Shown: positions 19,963 through 30,680 of the stretch, piece by piece
Layout of the letters: each line of letters begins with the position of its first letter
Position numbering within the stretch: the stretch's first letter is position 1
NCBI RefSeq assembly: GCF_033025475.1
Contig: NZ_CP130322.1
Span: forward strand, 248,001-312,000
DNA length: 64,000 nt
From: Sphingomonas sp. C3-2
GTDB lineage: Bacteria > Pseudomonadota > Alphaproteobacteria > Sphingomonadales > Sphingomonadaceae
Reading direction: 5' to 3'
Notes under the pieces: generated by a model
What the model was told of the DNA's origin: nothing
What the model saw: only the letters and a program-made list of their open reading frames with translations
Database searches by the model: none
Position numbers and translations under genes: made by a program

Positions 19963-21444
19963 TTACCACCACTGCTCCGGACGCGCGGCAAAGCCTGCGC
20001 GTTCCTCGATTGCCAACCCCGCATTGAGCACGCCCTGTTCATCGAGCGCCTTGCCGATGATCTGAAGGCCCAGCGGCAGCCCCTGCGCGTCGAGCCCGCC
20101 GGGCACCGACATTGCGGGAAGGCCGGCCAGCGACGCCGGCACGGTGAAGACGTCGTTCAGGTACATCGCAAGCGGATCGGCCTGCTTTTCGCCCAGCCCG
20201 AACGCCGCCGACGGCGCGGTCGGTGCCAGCAGCAGATCGCAGCTCTTCCAGGCATTGTCGAAATCCTGCGCAATGAGCGCGCGGACCTTCTGCGCCTGGT
20301 TATAATAAGCGTCATAGAAGCCTGCGGACAGCACATAGGTGCCGATCATGATGCGGCGCTTCACCTCGGGGCCGAAACCGGCGGCGCGTGTGGCGGCGTA
20401 CATGTCCTGCAGGCCGGCGCCTTCGGGCAGTTCGCGCTTGCCGTAGCGCACGCCGTCATACCGTGCGAGGTTCGACGAGGCTTCCGCCGGCGCGATGATG
20501 TAATAGGCGGGCAGCGCATATTTGGTGTGCGGCAGCGAAACCTCGACGATTTCGGCGCCCGCATCCTTCATCCAGGCAATGCCCTGTTCCCACAAAGCCT
20601 CGATCTCGGCGGGCATGCCATCGACGCGGTATTCCTTGGGAATCCCGATCTTCTTGCCCTTGAGGTCGGTCGACAGCGCGGCCTCCCAATTGGGCACGGC
20701 GAGATCGAGCGAGGTCGTGTCCTTGGCGTCGAAACCGGCCATCGCCTCGAGCATGATCGCGCAGTCGCGCACGTCGCGCGCCATCGGGCCCGCCTGATCG
20801 AGCGAGCTGGCAAAGGCGATCGTGCCCCAGCGCGAGCAACGGCCATAGGTCGGCTTGATGCCCGAAATGCCGGTGAAGGCCGCAGGCTGGCGGATCGAAC
20901 CGCCGGTGTCGGTGCCGGTCGCCGCCGGGCAAAGCCGTGCGGAGATGGCTGACGAGCTGCCGCCCGACGAACCGCCGGGGGCGAGCGGTGCATTGCCGCC
21001 ATCGTTGCGACGCCAGGGCGAGATCACATTGCCAAAGGCGCTGGTTTCGTTCGACGACCCCATGGCGAACTGGTCGAGGTTGAGCTTGCCGAGCATGCCC
21101 GCGCCCGCCGCCCAGAGATTGGCGGAAACCGTCGATTCATAGGTCGGCGTAAAGCCTTCGAGGATGCCGCTTGCCGCCGTCGTCTGCACGCCCTTGGTGC
21201 AGAACAGATCCTTCATGCCAATGGGCACGCCGGACAGGGGCTTCAGATCACCGCTCTTGCGCGCGGCGTCGGCCGCGTCGGCGGCGGCCAGCGCATGGTC
21301 GGGCGTTTCGACGAGGAATGCGTTCAGCGCCTTCGCGCCCGCCACCCGGTCGATGAATGCGGTTGCAACTTCGCGCGCGGAAAAGCTGCCGTCGCGCACA
21401 CCGTCGCGGATGGCGGCAACGCCAAGATCAGTGAGATTGGACAC
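19963..21444 (-). CDS. gatA: Asp-tRNA(Asn)/Glu-tRNA(Gln) amidotransferase subunit A
   Basis: A 493-residue amidase that releases ammonia from glutamine for GatB. The amidase signature is complete: catalytic Lys in [11 protein letters not shown], cis-Ser in [11 protein letters not shown] and nucleophilic Ser in [12 protein letters not shown]. The start is a GTG at 21444 ([15 protein letters not shown]) that overlaps the gatC stop by one base (TAGTG), the clearest coupling arrangement; a start further upstream would lie inside gatC. Confidence 0.96.
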   Translation of the reverse strand: MSNLTDLGVAAIRDGVRDGSFSAREVATAFIDRVAGAKALNAFLVETPDHALAAADAADAARKSGDLKPLSGVPIGMKDLFCTKGVQTTAASGILEGFTPTYESTVSANLWAAGAGMLGKLNLDQFAMGSSNETSAFGNVISPWRRNDGGNAPLAPGGSSGGSSSAISARLCPAATGTDTGGSIRQPAAFTGISGIKPTYGRCSRWGTIAFASSLDQAGPMARDVRDCAIMLEAMAGFDAKDTTSLDLAVPNWEAALSTDLKGKKIGIPKEYRVDGMPAEIEALWEQGIAWMKDAGAEIVEVSLPHTKYALPAYYIIAPAEASSNLARYDGVRYGKRELPEGAGLQDMYAATRAAGFGPEVKRRIMIGTYVLSAGFYDAYYNQAQKVRALIAQDFDNAWKSCDLLLAPTAPSAAFGLGEKQADPLAMYLNDVFTVPASLAGLPAMSVPGGLDAQGLPLGLQIIGKALDEQGVLNAGLAIEERAGFAARPEQWW

Positions 21445-21731
21445 TATTCGATCACCTTCGGAACCGCGAAAAAGCCGTGTTCGGCCTGGGGCGCGTTGGC
21501 CAGAACGTCGTCGCGGCAATTGCCGTCGGTCACGACATCCTCGCGCAGGCGCAGATGATTGGGGATGACGGCCGTCATCGGTTGGACGGCGCTGGTATCA
21601 ACCTCACCCAGCTGTTCGATCCAGCCAAGGATGTTGTTGAGTTCGGGCACCATCGCCTCGGCCTCGGCCTCGGTCACGGCAATGCGCGCGAGCGAGGCGA
21701 TTTTCTTTACGGTTGCGGTATCGACGGACAT
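21444..21731 (-). CDS. gatC: Asp-tRNA(Asn)/Glu-tRNA(Gln) amidotransferase subunit C
   Basis: A 95-residue subunit that wraps around and stabilises the GatA-GatB interface. It begins [21 protein letters not shown], matching the family N-terminus, with the conserved central [18 protein letters not shown] and the [17 protein letters not shown] segment. The chosen ATG (21731) gives family-typical length; upstream in-frame codons add unrelated residues. First gene of the gatCAB operon. Confidence 0.94.
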   Translation of the reverse strand: MSVDTATVKKIASLARIAVTEAEAEAMVPELNNILGWIEQLGEVDTSAVQPMTAVIPNHLRLREDVVTDGNCRDDVLANAPQAEHGFFAVPKVIE

Positions 21732-21803
21732 GAAGGCCTTCAATCGGACTTGCAGACGAAAAGCGCGGCTAGCACCCGCCGCGCCCGGCTTCAAGTGAAG
21801 AGG

Positions 21804-23522
21804 CTATTCGAATGTCTCGCCAACGGGTTTGCCGTCCAGAAATACCTGCTTGCGCGTCACGGTTTCGATCGTGAATCGCCCTTCGCGGATCGCCTCTGCC
21901 TCGGCCGCCCGATCCTCCGCCTCGCTGCCATTCTGGCCGCCCCACTCCCTCGCCCGGCGCACGTCCCAGCCGCCCTGCGGCAGGCGGCGTGCCTGCGAGA
22001 CATTGATGGCGCACTCCTTGCACTGGCGCACGACCAGAACGGCAGTGTCTGCCCCGGCCTCGTAATAGATCCCGTTCACGGTATCGGGCCCGGTCGCGAG
22101 GCTGAACGCCTCCAGCAAGCCATCGGGCAGCGGCACCGCCTTGGGCTTGACGGTGATCGTCGCACGCACCGTGTCGGCGGCAACCCTTCGCTCGGCGATC
22201 TCACGCAGATCCCAGCGGTTCGCCACCTTCAGCGCGCGTTCGGCCTCTGCGCGGATCGCTGCGTTCGGCGATTTTGCCAGCCGGTCGAGCGCCTTTTGCC
22301 CGGACGCGCCGAAATCGAAGCGCAGCGCCGCCCAGTCGAACCGGTCGGGCCGCACCTTCCCGCTTTCCAGCCGCGCCACTTGATCGCGCGTCGAGATCGC
22401 GTTGAAATTGAGGATGGGAAGCGCAAGGAACAGCGCGAGCGCGCACAGCCCGATCGCCAACTTCATGTTGGCCGGGCGGATCGCCTCCATCCAGTCGCGG
22501 CGCTTCCACAGGATGATCGCGAGATAAGCTGCGCCGTAAATGATCGCGATGACATCAAAGGTGATCGCCCAGAGGCGGTCGGGCGTGAACCCATATTGCC
22601 CCACGCGCGTCAGCGTCGAAACCAGCGCGATCACCGCGAGGGGCAGGATGACGACGCCCAGCGCCACCGCGGCATAGCCCAGCACCCGGTGCTTCAGCCG
22701 GGTGTCCTCGCCATTGCCGATCACGCCATTGGCGAGGATCAGCGCGCCTACGATGCAGGAGAGCAGGATCGGCGTGGTCGAGCGCGTCGCGCTCCACAGC
22801 GCATCCAGCCCGGTGAACGGCAGGCTGGCGAGAAACAGCACCAGCCCGATCGCAAGCACGGGCGCCAGCACGGCAAGGATCGCGACGATCACGCGCTGCA
22901 GCGGCCGGACGATCCGGTCCTGCTCGCGCAGCACGCCCACCGCGGTGCCGAACGCACCGCCCATCAGCGGCCGCCAGAACCATTCCTTGTCCAGCAGATC
23001 CTTGAGCAGGCTGATCTTGATCAGCGCGAAAAGCTCGGAAAGCAGCAGCGTGAGCAGGAAGACGATACCGACGAAAATCCAGCCCGCGATCCAGATCACG
23101 ACATTGGTGAAGGCATGGTCATGCGCCTCGGCATAGGGAAAGCGCAGCCCTCCGGCATCGCGCGCCGCCTGAAACAGCGGCGCGGCAATCGCCACGCACA
23201 GAAAGATCGACAGGAAGCGCCAGCTTTCAACGTCGCTCCAGTCGGCAGGTGAGCCGTTGAGATAGAGGATCAGCGCGGTCGCGCCGCCCGCAACCAGCGA
23301 AAAGACCACCGCCCACCGCCAGCGCTCGCGCTCCAGCGTAAAGGCGAACAAAGTGGCGCTCGCGGAGATGAAGACCGCCAGCGTCAGCGGAATGAGCGCT
23401 TCGTAACGAACGCGCTCCCCAACGAGGAAATGCACCGCAAGCGCAGCGACGGCGCCGATACCGCCCAATATCCACGGCCGCACGGGCCAATCGGGACGCC
23501 CCTGCTCGTTCACCGCTGCCAT
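21804..23522 (-). CDS. DUF4153-domain membrane protein
   Basis: A 572-residue protein with about ten hydrophobic segments in the first 390 residues (for example ILGGIGAVAALAVHFLV and NVVIWIAGWIFVGIVFLLTLLLSELFAL) and a soluble C-terminal region of about 170 residues containing a CKEC motif. The pattern matches the DUF4153 family of polytopic proteins. No function is established. It lies upstream of gatC on the same strand, about 70 bp away, and diverges from the DUF3089 gene. Confidence 0.75.
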   Translation of the reverse strand: MAAVNEQGRPDWPVRPWILGGIGAVAALAVHFLVGERVRYEALIPLTLAVFISASATLFAFTLERERWRWAVVFSLVAGGATALILYLNGSPADWSDVESWRFLSIFLCVAIAAPLFQAARDAGGLRFPYAEAHDHAFTNVVIWIAGWIFVGIVFLLTLLLSELFALIKISLLKDLLDKEWFWRPLMGGAFGTAVGVLREQDRIVRPLQRVIVAILAVLAPVLAIGLVLFLASLPFTGLDALWSATRSTTPILLSCIVGALILANGVIGNGEDTRLKHRVLGYAAVALGVVILPLAVIALVSTLTRVGQYGFTPDRLWAITFDVIAIIYGAAYLAIILWKRRDWMEAIRPANMKLAIGLCALALFLALPILNFNAISTRDQVARLESGKVRPDRFDWAALRFDFGASGQKALDRLAKSPNAAIRAEAERALKVANRWDLREIAERRVAADTVRATITVKPKAVPLPDGLLEAFSLATGPDTVNGIYYEAGADTAVLVVRQCKECAINVSQARRLPQGGWDVRRAREWGGQNGSEAEDRAAEAEAIREGRFTIETVTRKQVFLDGKPVGETFE

Positions 23523-23659
23523 GCCTGCTCCTGCCGAATCCGTTTTGATGAAAGGATGTTAGCCAAGACAAGGCGTTGTACCAAACGTCGCGATTGCGTC
23601 CCCCGCGCGGCTCATGCACAGGGTATGCCGATATCTGCCCCCGGCTGATGGAGATACAC

Positions 23660-24772
23660 TTGGCCCGCAAGTTCCTGAATGTCATTGCCGTGCTGATCGT
23701 GCTCGGGCTCGTCATTGCGCTCGCTTACCGCCTGTTCGGTGTTCAGCTGATGCGCACCGCGATGGTGCCGAGCGTCGAATTCGTCGCGCAGCCGGGCGTG
23801 CAGATGACCGCCTATGCCGATCCCGATATGTGGATCTCGCGCCCCGACCGGGCCGAGGGCGATCCCGCGCGCTGGGTTCCGCAAGGCGCAGCACCGGCGG
23901 AACCGGGCGAGGCCGCGCTCTTCTACATCCACCCCACCTCCTATCTCGAGCGCAGCCAGTGGAACGCCCCGCTCGACGACAAGGAAGCCAATGACCGCGC
24001 CGCGCTCTATATTCGCGGGCAGGCCAGCGCGTTCAACGCGGTCGCGCAGATCTGGGCGCCGCGTTATCGCCAGGCGACCTTCGGCGCCTTCCTGACCGAC
24101 AAGCCCGAAGCCGCGCGCGCGCTCGACCTCGCTTATGGCGACGTCGCCGCCGCGTTCGACCGTTTCGTTGCCGAAGCGGGCGACCGCCCGATCATCCTGG
24201 CCGGGCACAGCCAGGGCTCGCTCCACCTCACCCGCCTGCTGCGTGAAAAACTGGCCGGCACCCCGCTCGCCAGGCGCGTCGTCGCCGCCTATGTCGTCGG
24301 CTGGCCGATCTCGCGCGCCACCGATCTGGGCGCCCTTGGCCTGCCCGAATGCGCCAGCGCCGATCAGTCGGGTTGTCTCCTCAGCTGGCAAAGCTTTGCC
24401 GAGCCCGCCGATCCGGCGCTCATCCTCGAAACCTACGGCGCCTCGAAGGGGTTTGACGGGCGCCCGCGCGCCGGCACCCCTATTATTTGCACCAATCCGG
24501 TCACCGGCACGCCCGGCGGCGCGGCGGCGGCATCCGCCAATCTCGGCACGCTCGTCCCCACCAAGGACCTGCAATCCGCCGATCTGGTTCCCGGCCATGT
24601 ACCCGCACGTTGCGCCGAAAACGGCTTTCTGCTGATCGGCGATCCGCCGCAGGTGGGCAATTATGTCCTCCCCGGCAATAATTACCATGTCTACGACTAT
24701 AGCCTGTTCTGGGGCAGCGTCCGCGCCGACGCCGCGCGCCGACTGGCCAATTACAAGGCTTCGCACAAATGA
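23660..24772 (+). CDS. DUF3089 alpha/beta-hydrolase-like protein
   Basis: A 370-residue protein with an N-terminal membrane anchor (about 5-22) and a hydrolase-like domain carrying the nucleophile elbow GHSQGS ([18 protein letters not shown]) plus [10 protein letters not shown] near its start, typical of DUF3089. I prefer the TTG at 23660 because GGAG lies 6 nt upstream; an ATG at 23648 has no ribosome-binding site. The stop overlaps the ruvX start (ATGA), so the two are coupled. The substrate is unknown; the anchor suggests a periplasm-facing hydrolase. Confidence 0.8.
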   Translation: MARKFLNVIAVLIVLGLVIALAYRLFGVQLMRTAMVPSVEFVAQPGVQMTAYADPDMWISRPDRAEGDPARWVPQGAAPAEPGEAALFYIHPTSYLERSQWNAPLDDKEANDRAALYIRGQASAFNAVAQIWAPRYRQATFGAFLTDKPEAARALDLAYGDVAAAFDRFVAEAGDRPIILAGHSQGSLHLTRLLREKLAGTPLARRVVAAYVVGWPISRATDLGALGLPECASADQSGCLLSWQSFAEPADPALILETYGASKGFDGRPRAGTPIICTNPVTGTPGGAAAASANLGTLVPTKDLQSADLVPGHVPARCAENGFLLIGDPPQVGNYVLPGNNYHVYDYSLFWGSVRADAARRLANYKASHK

Positions 24773-25230
24773 TCACGACCGACCGCTTTGCCTTTCGCGA
24801 GGCGCTTCCCGCAGGCGGACGCCTGATCGGGCTCGACATCGGCACCAAGACGATCGGCACCGCCTTTTGCGACGCCGCATGGACGATCGCGAGCCCGGCG
24901 GAAACGATCCGGCGCACCAAGTTCGGCAAGGACAAGGAAGCGCTTCAGGCGCTGATCACCCAGCAGCAGGTGAAGGGCATCGTCGCGGGCCTGCCGCTCA
25001 ACCTCGACGGCAGCGACAGCCCGCGCACCCAGTCGGTCCGCGCCTTTGCCCGCAATATCGAGGATATCGGCCTGCCGATCTTCATGTGGGACGAACGCTG
25101 GTCCACCGCCGCGGTCACCCGTACCCTGCTCGACGCCGATGCCAGCCGCGCCCGGCGCAGCGAACTCGTCGACAAGCTGGCCGCCAGCTACATCCTCCAG
25201 GGCGCGATCGATGGGCTCAGCATGTGCTGA
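24769..25230 (+). CDS. ruvX: Putative Holliday junction resolvase / pre-16S rRNA nuclease RuvX (YqgF)
   Basis: A 153-residue RNase H-fold protein. The characteristic first acidic site is in [14 protein letters not shown], followed by [21 protein letters not shown] and [14 protein letters not shown]. In E. coli YqgF finishes 16S rRNA 5'-end processing; a resolvase role has also been proposed for the family. The ATG overlaps the DUF3089 stop codon, and the stop lies within the start region of the next gene. Confidence 0.92.
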   Translation: MITTDRFAFREALPAGGRLIGLDIGTKTIGTAFCDAAWTIASPAETIRRTKFGKDKEALQALITQQQVKGIVAGLPLNLDGSDSPRTQSVRAFARNIEDIGLPIFMWDERWSTAAVTRTLLDADASRARRSELVDKLAASYILQGAIDGLSMC

Positions 25231-25520
25231 GCGCCGATGCGCTCCTCCTCATCGGCGCCGGCCTGATCGCCATCAACCTCTGGGCCTTTGCCCAGTTCGG
25301 GATCGACAAGGCCCGCGCCCGGGCGGGCGAGCGCCGCATTCCCGAGGCCGTCCTGCTGCGCCCCGCGCTGTTCGGCGGCATTTTCGGTGCCTATCTCGGC
25401 CGTTCCTGGTTTCGGCACAAAACGCGCAAGGCCAGTTTTTCATGGCGGCTGCACCTCATTGCGATGGTTCAGGCGGGTATCGCGCTCGGGCTTTTATGGG
25501 CCTGTGCCACTGCCGCTTGA
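25224..25520 (+). CDS. DUF1294 small membrane protein
   Basis: A 98-residue protein starting at GTG 25224, which overlaps the ruvX stop by seven bases. It has a hydrophobic N-terminal helix ([23 protein letters not shown]), the DUF1294 signature [20 protein letters not shown], then [22 protein letters not shown] and a second hydrophobic helix. These motifs are strong for the family, whose function is unknown. The gene is easy to miss because it lacks an ATG start. Confidence 0.82.
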   Translation: MLSADALLLIGAGLIAINLWAFAQFGIDKARARAGERRIPEAVLLRPALFGGIFGAYLGRSWFRHKTRKASFSWRLHLIAMVQAGIALGLLWACATAA

Positions 25521-25554
25521 ACTTGTTCGCGTGCGGGCGTAAGCGGCAGCTTTA

Positions 25555-26544
25555 ATGTCAGACGCAACATTCCTTTCGCCGAGCGGCCTTACCGGCGCCC
25601 AGCTCTTTCCGCACAGGCACCTCACCGGCATTGCCGGTCTCCAGCCTCACGAAATCACCTTTCTGCTCGACGAGGCCGAACAATGGGTCGACCTCAATCG
25701 CCGGGCGGCAAAGCATGACGGCCGGTTGAGCGGCCTCACCCAGATCAACGCCTTTTTCGAAAATTCGACGCGCACGCTGCTGTCGTTCGAAATCGCGGGC
25801 AAGCGCCTGGGCGCCGACGTGGTCAACATGCACGCCGCGCAGTCGAGCGTGAAAAAGGGCGAAACGCTCATCGACACCGCCGTCACGCTCAATGCGATGC
25901 GCGCCGACGTCATCGTCATCCGCCATCAAAGCTCGGGCGCGGTCCAACTGATCGCCGACAAGGTCGACTGCCCAGTGCTGAACGCTGGCGACGGCCGCCA
26001 CGAACACCCCACCCAGGCGCTGCTCGACGCGCTCACCATCCGCCGCCGCAAGGGGCGCATCGCGGGCCTCACCGTCGCGATTTGCGGCGATGTGCTGCAC
26101 AGCCGCGTCGCGCGCTCGAACATCCTCGCGCTGCGCTCGCTGGCCGCCGATGTTCGCGTCATCGCCCCGCCCACGCTGATGCCCCCGGCGATCGAACGGA
26201 TGGGCGTCACCGCCTTCTCCAATTTCGACGAAGGGCTTGAAGGCGCCGATGTCGTCATGATGCTGCGCCTCCAGAACGAACGCATGGCGGGCGGCTTCAT
26301 CCCCTCGCCGCGCGAATATCACGCGCTTTACGGCCTCACGCCCGAACGGCTGAAGCGCGCCAGGCCCGATGCGCTCGTCATGCACCCCGGCCCGATGAAC
26401 CGCGGCATCGAAATCGACAGCAGCGTCGCCGATGATCCGGAACGCTCTGCCATCACCGAACAAGTTGAAATGGGGGTCGCCGTCCGCATGGCCTGTCTCG
26501 ATGTTCTCACACGACGCCAACGCGGTGTGGAGGGCTGGGCATGA
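25555..26544 (+). CDS. pyrB: Aspartate carbamoyltransferase catalytic subunit
   Basis: A 329-residue enzyme that makes N-carbamoyl-L-aspartate from carbamoyl phosphate and aspartate, the committed step of pyrimidine synthesis. The carbamoyl-phosphate loop [13 protein letters not shown] and the signature [18 protein letters not shown] are present, as is a C-terminal [11 protein letters not shown]. It overlaps the downstream dihydroorotase-like gene by four bases (ATGA). No regulatory pyrI gene is adjacent, consistent with the class in which a dihydroorotase-like partner completes the holoenzyme. Confidence 0.97.
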   Translation: MSDATFLSPSGLTGAQLFPHRHLTGIAGLQPHEITFLLDEAEQWVDLNRRAAKHDGRLSGLTQINAFFENSTRTLLSFEIAGKRLGADVVNMHAAQSSVKKGETLIDTAVTLNAMRADVIVIRHQSSGAVQLIADKVDCPVLNAGDGRHEHPTQALLDALTIRRRKGRIAGLTVAICGDVLHSRVARSNILALRSLAADVRVIAPPTLMPPAIERMGVTAFSNFDEGLEGADVVMMLRLQNERMAGGFIPSPREYHALYGLTPERLKRARPDALVMHPGPMNRGIEIDSSVADDPERSAITEQVEMGVAVRMACLDVLTRRQRGVEGWA

Positions 26545-27770
26545 CCATGCGCGCCATCCTCAACGGTCGCCTCGTCCTCGATCAGGGCGCACCCACGCCC
26601 GGCGGCGTGCTGGTACAGGGCGACACGATCGTCGCCATCGGCCAGTTCGACGTGCCCGCCGATGCTGACGTCATCGATGCGCAGGGCGGGCTGATCGCGC
26701 CGGGCATCGTCGATCTCGGCGTGTTCGCGGTCGATCCGCCCGCCTGCCGCGCCGGCGGCATCACCCGCGTCGCGCTCATGCCCGATCAGTCGCCGCCGCT
26801 CGACGAACCCGGCCTCATTCAGCGCGCCGCCGCCTCGGGCAAGCCCGATCATCTCTGGGTTCACCCCATCGGCGCCGCCACGCGCGGGCTTGAGGGGACC
26901 GAAATGGCCGAATTCGCGCTCATGCAATCGGCGGGCGCGCGCGCCGTTGCCACCGGCCGCCGCGGCATCGCCTCGTCGGGCGCGATGCAGCGCGTGCTCG
27001 CCTATGCGCAACCGCTCGGGCTGATGCTCATCACCCATGCAGAGGACGATGGTCTGAGCGCCGGCGCGGTCGCGACGAGCGGCGAAATCGCCACCCGGCT
27101 CGGCCTGCCCTGCGCCCCGGCCATTTCCGAAGCGATGGCCATCGCGCGCGATCTCGCGCTGGCCGAGATCACCGGCGCGCATGTCCATTTCCGCCAGGTC
27201 ACCACCCAGCGCGGGTTCGACCTCATTCGCGAGGCGAAGGCCAAGGGCAATGTGAAGCTGTCGTGCGGCATCACCCCGGCGCATCTCTATCTGTCGGATA
27301 TCGAAACCGCCGATTTCCGCACCTTTGCGCGCCTGTCCCCGCCGCTGCGCGACGACAGCGATCGCAAGGCCGCGCTGGCCGCCATCGCCGACGGTACGAT
27401 CGATGTGCTCTGTTCGGGCCATGATCCGCGTGGGCCCGAAGACAAGCGCCTGCCCTTCGCCGATGCGGTTGCCGGCATGGCGGGTGCGGAAACGCTCCTC
27501 GCGCTGGCGCTCGGGCTGGTGCGCGACGGGCTGATCGACGAGGCCGGGCTGTTCCGCCTGCTCGCCGCCAATCCGGCGCGGCTGCTTGGGCTCAATGCCG
27601 GTCGCATCGCCGTCGATGCGCCCGCCGATGTCATCGTCGTCGATGTCGATGCGCCGTGGAAGATCGATTCGGATCGCATGGTCGCGCGTGCCGGCAACAC
27701 GCCGTTCGACGGCCTGCCCGTTCAGGGCAAGGTCCGCCATCTGCTAAAGGGCGGTCAGCCGGTCGGCTGA
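26541..27770 (+). CDS. Dihydroorotase-like protein lacking catalytic residues (PyrC', PyrX-type)
   Basis: A 409-residue amidohydrolase-superfamily protein coupled to pyrB by an ATGA overlap. Active dihydroorotases have an HxH metal site after the GLID motif and an Asp in a DHAPH segment. Here the first site reads [20 protein letters not shown], with both His missing and a short deletion, and the last reads [13 protein letters not shown], with the Asp replaced. ITHAEDD is retained. This is the pattern of the non-catalytic PyrC' that in Pseudomonas assembles with PyrB into a dodecamer. An active dihydroorotase should therefore be encoded elsewhere. Confidence 0.85.
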   Translation: MTMRAILNGRLVLDQGAPTPGGVLVQGDTIVAIGQFDVPADADVIDAQGGLIAPGIVDLGVFAVDPPACRAGGITRVALMPDQSPPLDEPGLIQRAAASGKPDHLWVHPIGAATRGLEGTEMAEFALMQSAGARAVATGRRGIASSGAMQRVLAYAQPLGLMLITHAEDDGLSAGAVATSGEIATRLGLPCAPAISEAMAIARDLALAEITGAHVHFRQVTTQRGFDLIREAKAKGNVKLSCGITPAHLYLSDIETADFRTFARLSPPLRDDSDRKAALAAIADGTIDVLCSGHDPRGPEDKRLPFADAVAGMAGAETLLALALGLVRDGLIDEAGLFRLLAANPARLLGLNAGRIAVDAPADVIVVDVDAPWKIDSDRMVARAGNTPFDGLPVQGKVRHLLKGGQPVG

Positions 27771-27786
27771 CCCGCCCGAAAGGGTG

Positions 27787-29094
27787 TCAGCGCGCGGAAG
27801 CCAGCCGCGCGCCCGCCCCTTGCGCCCATTGCACGGGCATTTCCTTGGCCGCCGCGCGGACAAAGCAGCTTTCACCGGCATTTTGCATCCGGGTACACAG
27901 TTGCTCCGCGCTCCGGCGATCGCCGAAATCGCCAATCGCGACGCGGTAAAGCCGCCCGCGCGCACCGCTCATGCTCGCGGTCGGACGATAGCTGCTGAGC
28001 TGACCGTAACGCCGGATCGCGCCCGCCCAGGCCGTTGCCGCACGCTGTTCACTGCCATAGGCACCGATCTGGACGACATAGCGTCCCGCCGCAACGCGCT
28101 CCCCCGTGGGCATCGCCATCGGTGCACGCACCGGCGCCTGCACCGCGCTGCGCACATGGCTGGCCTGCACGGGCAGCGGCTGAACAATCTCGCGGTACGG
28201 CGCGAAGGTGACCTTGCGAACGGGCGTTACCAGCGCAACCTGCGTTACCGGTTCGGAGACCGCTTCGGTCGCCATAGCGTCCTCCGCCTCCGCTGCCGGG
28301 GTCGGTAGCTCGATCGAAATCGCCGAGGCAACACGCACGTCCTGTTCGGCCGCGCGCGGCCCACCAAGCGCCAATCGCTCGGGCTGGCCGGCATCGCGAA
28401 CTGGTGAAACACCCAGTATAACAGGCACTTGCGAGCCCTTGTTCGACGGATCGGTGAAGCGGGCCCATTCGGCCATCCGCCGATCAAGCGCATCGGCATG
28501 GACGTCCTGCGCCGCGATCGCGCGCGCTTCGCGCCACTTGCCGGCAATCGCATAGGCCAGCGCCAGATTTTGCCGCGTCCGGCTCGTCGCACCCTCGGCA
28601 CGCGCCGCACTTTGCAGCAGCGCAATCCCCCCATCCGCGTCGCCGGCAAGCGCAAGCGCAAGCCCCTTGTCCCCGGCAGAGATCGCATCGTCGGCGGTCT
28701 GAAGCGTGTTGAGCGCGCCTTCCGCCTTGCCCAGCGCAATCTCGACAAGCGCGAGGTTCAATCGGGCGCGTGCATTGTCAGGATCCAGCGTCAGCGTATC
28801 GGTGAAGGCCGTCTCGGCCGAATTCAGCCGCCCGGCGCGCAGATAGGCTTGGCCCAGAAGCGCGCGGTAATCCGCACGCTCGGGTGCCGCGCCGACAGCG
28901 TCCTCGGCTGCCTCGACCGCGCGGCCATAATCCTGCGCGTTGAGCGCCGCGCGCGCCGCCTCGGCGCGTTCTTCGGCGATCACCGGATTGGCCGCCACGG
29001 CTGCGCCAGAGCGCAGGTCGATCGGATTGCCGCCCGTGGCCGCAAGACCGATCACCAGCGCCGAGGCCGCCAGTTTCAGCACAGCATGTTTCAT
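27787..29094 (-). CDS. TPR and SPOR-domain secreted protein
   Basis: A 435-residue envelope protein. It has a signal peptide-like start (MKHAVLKLAASALVIGLAATGG), TPR-type helical repeats (about 40-200, for example RADYRALLGQAYLRAGRLNSAETAF and NARARLNLALVEIALG), a Pro/Val-rich linker, and a C-terminal SPOR domain (about 340-415, RYVVQIGAYGSEQRAATAWAG and YRVAIGDFGDRRSAEQLC). SPOR domains bind denuded septal peptidoglycan, so division-site targeting is likely. ATG 29094 has GGGGCG upstream. Last gene of the parA operon. Confidence 0.85.
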   Translation of the reverse strand: MKHAVLKLAASALVIGLAATGGNPIDLRSGAAVAANPVIAEERAEAARAALNAQDYGRAVEAAEDAVGAAPERADYRALLGQAYLRAGRLNSAETAFTDTLTLDPDNARARLNLALVEIALGKAEGALNTLQTADDAISAGDKGLALALAGDADGGIALLQSAARAEGATSRTRQNLALAYAIAGKWREARAIAAQDVHADALDRRMAEWARFTDPSNKGSQVPVILGVSPVRDAGQPERLALGGPRAAEQDVRVASAISIELPTPAAEAEDAMATEAVSEPVTQVALVTPVRKVTFAPYREIVQPLPVQASHVRSAVQAPVRAPMAMPTGERVAAGRYVVQIGAYGSEQRAATAWAGAIRRYGQLSSYRPTASMSGARGRLYRVAIGDFGDRRSAEQLCTRMQNAGESCFVRAAAKEMPVQWAQGAGARLASAR

Positions 29095-29125
29095 CGTCGC
29101 CCCGCCTTCGGCTTTTGCCGTCTGT

Positions 29126-29791
29126 TCAATTTCGTTCAGGCACATGTCTGACAAGCCCTTCGAGATCAGGTATATTCTCGAGAAAACTATCCAACGCCTG
29201 CGTAACGATCGACTGTGCCGAATCGCGCGAGATCGCGCAAGCCAGCCTGAGCTTCAAATGGCGTTCCGGGTCCAGACGCAGCGTAAACGCCGCCTTGCCC
29301 TTGCGGGTCGCCGCCGCTTTCTGCAGCCGGGAAATCGCGATCGTCGGCAGCGGCAGGGCTTCAGCGGGCGCCTTGGCACGCGCGGCGCGCTTGCTGCCCG
29401 TGGTCAGCACCGGGGCCACCAGCGTGCTTTCGGGTTCGGGTTCCTCCTCGCCCGCGTCTGTCGCGACGGCGGCGGGCTCTTCGGCCGGGGTCGGGGCCGG
29501 GGCGGCGGCACGCGCCGCAATGGCTTCGTGCTCGGCATCCAGTTCGCGTGCGAGCACGCGGCGTTCCAGCAACACGTTCGGGATCGCCGGCATCGACACG
29601 GTGGGGCCATGCGCGGCGCCTCCCAGCGCGTCGGCATCGACGCCCATGTCGTTCCAGCCCAGATCTTCCTGCAGCGCAAAGCTGCCAAAACCGCTAAACC
29701 CCTGCGGGCGCATGGCGGGCTTGGCCTGGCCTTTGCGGGCGAGCAGCCCCGAGGACAGCGATGCGATGGGTTTCAGTTCGCCTGAAAGCAT
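29126..29791 (-). CDS. ParA-linked protein with C-terminal ribbon-helix-helix-like domain
   Basis: A 221-residue protein without a clear database name to me. It has an N-terminal region with MLSGELKPIASLSSGLLARKG, an Ala/Pro/Glu-rich central linker (about 85-130), and a C-terminal segment (about 168-210) AAFTLRLDPERHLKLRLACA followed by SRDSAQSIVTQALDSFL. That segment reads as a beta strand plus two helices, like ribbon-helix-helix DNA-binding proteins. AAGGAG lies 8 nt before the ATG. It sits 13 bp after parA, the usual place for the DNA-binding partner of a ParA ATPase. The RHH call is a pattern reading, not a search result. Confidence 0.65.
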   Translation of the reverse strand: MLSGELKPIASLSSGLLARKGQAKPAMRPQGFSGFGSFALQEDLGWNDMGVDADALGGAAHGPTVSMPAIPNVLLERRVLARELDAEHEAIAARAAAPAPTPAEEPAAVATDAGEEEPEPESTLVAPVLTTGSKRAARAKAPAEALPLPTIAISRLQKAAATRKGKAAFTLRLDPERHLKLRLACAISRDSAQSIVTQALDSFLENIPDLEGLVRHVPERN

Positions 29792-29804
29792 GGTGCGATA
29801 CTCC

Positions 29805-30518
29805 TTACTGGCCGATCACCCGGCGGCCGAAGCCACCAACGGGCCGTGCGGCAACGGCAATCCCCATCTGGGGCGCGCTGAACACGGTACGGCGGAAATT
29901 CTTTTCGAGGCGGTCCGAGATATAGCCCCAGAGTTCGGTCACTTCCTGCGCCGAACGCCCCTTGGGATCGACCTCCATCACCGTGCGGCCATCGATCATC
30001 GAGGCGGCGAAATCGGTACGGTGGTGCAGCGTCACCGGCGCGACCGTGCCGTGCTGCGACAACGCAACCGCGGCCTCATAGGTGATCCTCGCCTTGGGCG
30101 TGGCGGCGTTGACGACAAAGATCAGTGGCTTGCCCGATCGTTCGCACAGATCGACCGTCGCCCCCACGGCGCGCAGGTCGTGCGGGCTCGGCCGCGTCGG
30201 GATGACGATCAGCTCGGCCACCGAAATCACGCTCTGGATCGCCATGGTGATGGCGGGCGGCGTGTCGATCACCGCCAGGCGAAAGCCCTGCTGGCGCAAC
30301 ACTTCAAGGTCGGATGCCAGCCGCGCCACGGTGGTCTGCGCATAGGCCGGAAAATCGGCCTCGCGCTCGTTCCACCAATCGGAAAGCGAGCCCTGCGGAT
30401 CGATATCGATAAGGACAACGGGGCCGGCGCCCGATCGCTGCGCCTGCACGGCAAGATGCCCCGACAAGGTCGTTTTGCCCGATCCACCCTTTTGTGATGC
30501 CAAAGCCAGTACGCGCAT
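29805..30518 (-). CDS. ParA/MinD-family ATPase
   Basis: A 237-residue cytoplasmic ATPase with the deviant Walker A QKGGSGKTT at residues 9-17, followed by VVLIDIDPQGSLSDWW and LAVIDTPPAIT. These proteins form nucleoid- or membrane-bound gradients that position DNA or protein complexes. It is not the chromosomal soj/parA of the parAB-origin region, because no parB is adjacent; the neighbours are an RHH-like protein and a SPOR protein. ATG 30518 follows a GGGGGG tract. First gene of a three-gene operon diverging from another SPOR gene. Confidence 0.88.
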   Translation of the reverse strand: MRVLALASQKGGSGKTTLSGHLAVQAQRSGAGPVVLIDIDPQGSLSDWWNEREADFPAYAQTTVARLASDLEVLRQQGFRLAVIDTPPAITMAIQSVISVAELIVIPTRPSPHDLRAVGATVDLCERSGKPLIFVVNAATPKARITYEAAVALSQHGTVAPVTLHHRTDFAASMIDGRTVMEVDPKGRSAQEVTELWGYISDRLEKNFRRTVFSAPQMGIAVAARPVGGFGRRVIGQ

Positions 30519-30680
30519 TATTCCCCCCACGCATCTCAAGTCCTGGAGCAACAATGTCCGGCATCAGCTTAAAAATCCGGTTAATGCGCATTTTTGACGC
30601 CAAGCCACTGTAAAACCGACGCCAAACCGCGCTATTATGATTGCTTGGGCGATGCGGGCGCCAATGTTTCGGGGGCGATG

